This document shows, piece by piece, positions 29,198-30,267 of a stretch of 30,267 nucleotides of DNA. Source of the DNA: Bacteroidota bacterium (GTDB taxonomy: Bacteria > Bacteroidota > Bacteroidia > Bacteroidales > UBA1402). The notes under the pieces were generated by a model. That model worked only from the letters and a program-made list of their open reading frames with translations. It was not told the DNA's origin and did not search any database. Position numbers and translations under genes: made by a program. The DNA is taken from NCBI GenBank assembly GCA_030706285.1, contig JAUZOU010000005.1, positions 1-30,267 on the forward strand, given 5' to 3'. Positions within the stretch are counted from its first letter, which is position 1. Each line of letters starts with the position of its first letter.

Positions 29198-29240
29198 TCT
29201 TTCATTGCATCTTTGAAAAAACGTATAACAACCACAAATA

Positions 29241-30267
29241 ATGACCAAAATACTGAAATGCTTGTTATTTTTCGCACTCATTGTACTAAGCCCGATTAAC
29301 ACCTTCGCCAAACGCGCCTTCATCCATCCCGGCATCAGTTACACGCAGGCAGACCTTGATCGCATGAAGGCCATGGTGGCTGCCAAACAGGAACCATTCT
29401 ATTCTTCTTACCTTAAAATGAAAGCGGATGTTTTTTCTTCTCGCGGAGGACGGACTGGATTGACCCGTATCAACGAAGGTCAGTTCAACGGCATTATCGG
29501 AGTCGATGGACGAGCTGCCCTTCAGCAGGCACTGATATGGAAAATTGAAGGCGATTTGAAGTATGCCGACAGAGCAGTGCAAATTTTGAATGGTTACAAA
29601 AATCTGGTCAGTGCCAGCAGCCGTGGTACAGGCCCGCTTGACAACGGAAAAATTTACATGCTCATCGATGCAGCTGAACTCATGCGAGACTACAGCGGAT
29701 GGAGTTCCACCGATCAAAAAGCTTTTAAGGACATGCTTGTCCACCCGGGTTACAGCACCAAAGTTATACCGAGCAGCCATTACAACTTGGATGACGCATT
29801 GAATGACGTGACCTTTTACTGGAACATATTCAACGGTGATTCCGGTCGCCACGGAAATCAGGGTATTTTTGCCCTTCGCGGCTTGATGGCGATGGGCATT
29901 TTCATGGACAACGATACCATCTACGACCGAGCTTACCGGAAGTTCATGAGTCAACCTCATCGGAGAGACGATCTGGCTTATCCCTCAGGACCTCCTGTCA
30001 TCAACTATACATCCGGGACCTATTCCACCTTCGAAGAATACAGTTTGGGCAACCGCCTGAACACCGTTACGGATTACGGCTATGACGACGAGTTAAAATA
30101 CTATATCTATGAAAACGGCCAATGCCAGGAATCATTCCGCGACCAGGCACACACCATGTGTGGCATCACCAACTGTTTCGACATGGCGAAAATGGCCTGG
30201 AACCAAGGAGACAACATGTTTGACGCCTATAGTGGACGGCTTTTAAAGGGACTGGAATGGAATACCC
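29241..30267 (+). CDS. PF05426 (alginate lyase family) protein, 3' end cut by the window
   Basis: The frame from the ATG at 29241 stays open for 342 codons to the window end. Signal peptide: MTKILKCLLFFALIVLS...TFAK, cleaved near residue 23. The mature protein parallels the 391-residue lyase at 6815-7990: IHPGISYTQADLDRMKAMV at the start, HGNQG at 204-208 and NGQCQES-x-RDQAH at 292-304. These are followed by WNQGDNMFDAYSGRLLKGLEW, which matches NQGMDMYGAVNNRLLKGFEY in the other copy. Relative to that copy it has about 40 extra residues between the HGN and ES-x-RD blocks (YPSGPPVINYTSGTYSTFEE). It follows SusD by 43 bp and appears to be the operon's eighth gene. It is probably a uronate polysaccharide lyase; the exact substrate is unknown. 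Confidence 0.85.
   Translation, partial: MTKILKCLLFFALIVLSPINTFAKRAFIHPGISYTQADLDRMKAMVAAKQEPFYSSYLKMKADVFSSRGGRTGLTRINEGQFNGIIGVDGRAALQQALIWKIEGDLKYADRAVQILNGYKNLVSASSRGTGPLDNGKIYMLIDAAELMRDYSGWSSTDQKAFKDMLVHPGYSTKVIPSSHYNLDDALNDVTFYWNIFNGDSGRHGNQGIFALRGLMAMGIFMDNDTIYDRAYRKFMSQPHRRDDLAYPSGPPVINYTSGTYSTFEEYSLGNRLNTVTDYGYDDELKYYIYENGQCQESFRDQAHTMCGITNCFDMAKMAWNQGDNMFDAYSGRLLKGLEWNT

Noticed and set aside
29286..29960. 224-codon minus-strand open frame
   Set aside because: Antisense to the truncated PF05426 gene, whose plus-strand frame has a signal peptide and family motifs.

Overview
The window comes from a Bacteroidota chromosome, most likely order Bacteroidales. Supporting this are the 16S rRNA sequence, an rRNA promoter of the Bacteroidota type (TTTG - 20 nt - TAnnTTTG), two SusC/SusD pairs, lipoproteins with acidic residues right after the lipobox cysteine, and tight operons with almost no Shine-Dalgarno sequences. 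Genus cannot be settled by eye.

Layout. (1) Positions 1-1418, minus strand: the 5' part of a 16S rRNA gene, its leader and its promoter. The rRNA operon runs out of the left edge. (2) 1419-1823: an intergenic region with three nested or serial inverted repeats. (3) 1824-6704, plus strand: a two-gene unit with a 1139-residue repeat-containing lipoprotein of unknown function and a DUF5723-like outer-membrane beta-barrel protein. (4) 6815-12192, minus strand: a compact degradative operon read as GH43 -> two-module beta-helix enzyme -> PF05426 'alginate lyase' family protein. Just upstream on the same strand lies a 116-codon remnant of a further GH43-like gene, internally deleted and carrying an in-frame stop. 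(5) 12942 to the right edge, plus strand: a divergent operon of eight genes, FAS1 lipoprotein - SusC - SusD - FAS1 lipoprotein - FAS1 lipoprotein - SusC - SusD - second PF05426 protein (cut by the window end).

Together blocks 4 and 5 form a polysaccharide utilization locus (PUL). The inferred division of labour is: surface FAS1 lipoproteins and SusD proteins bind glycan, the two SusC proteins import it with TonB energy, and the exported enzymes cut it. The GH43 has the residue pattern of exo-beta-1,3-galactanases (E118, D173, E219, Q274), and PF05426 enzymes are polysaccharide lyases acting on uronate polymers. A uronate-decorated galactan or arabinogalactan/pectic glycan is therefore my best substrate guess, as an inference only. 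No PUL regulator (SusR, hybrid two-component system, ECF sigma/anti-sigma) lies inside the window.

The most unusual points are: the three FAS1 lipoproteins standing where SusE/F-type glycan-binding proteins would be expected, two of them with a carbohydrate-binding-like C-terminal beta-sandwich; a GH28/49-like module fused to a GH120-like module that has lost all four GH120 active-site residues I can align; the dead GH43 relic; and the divergent plug domain of the second SusC.
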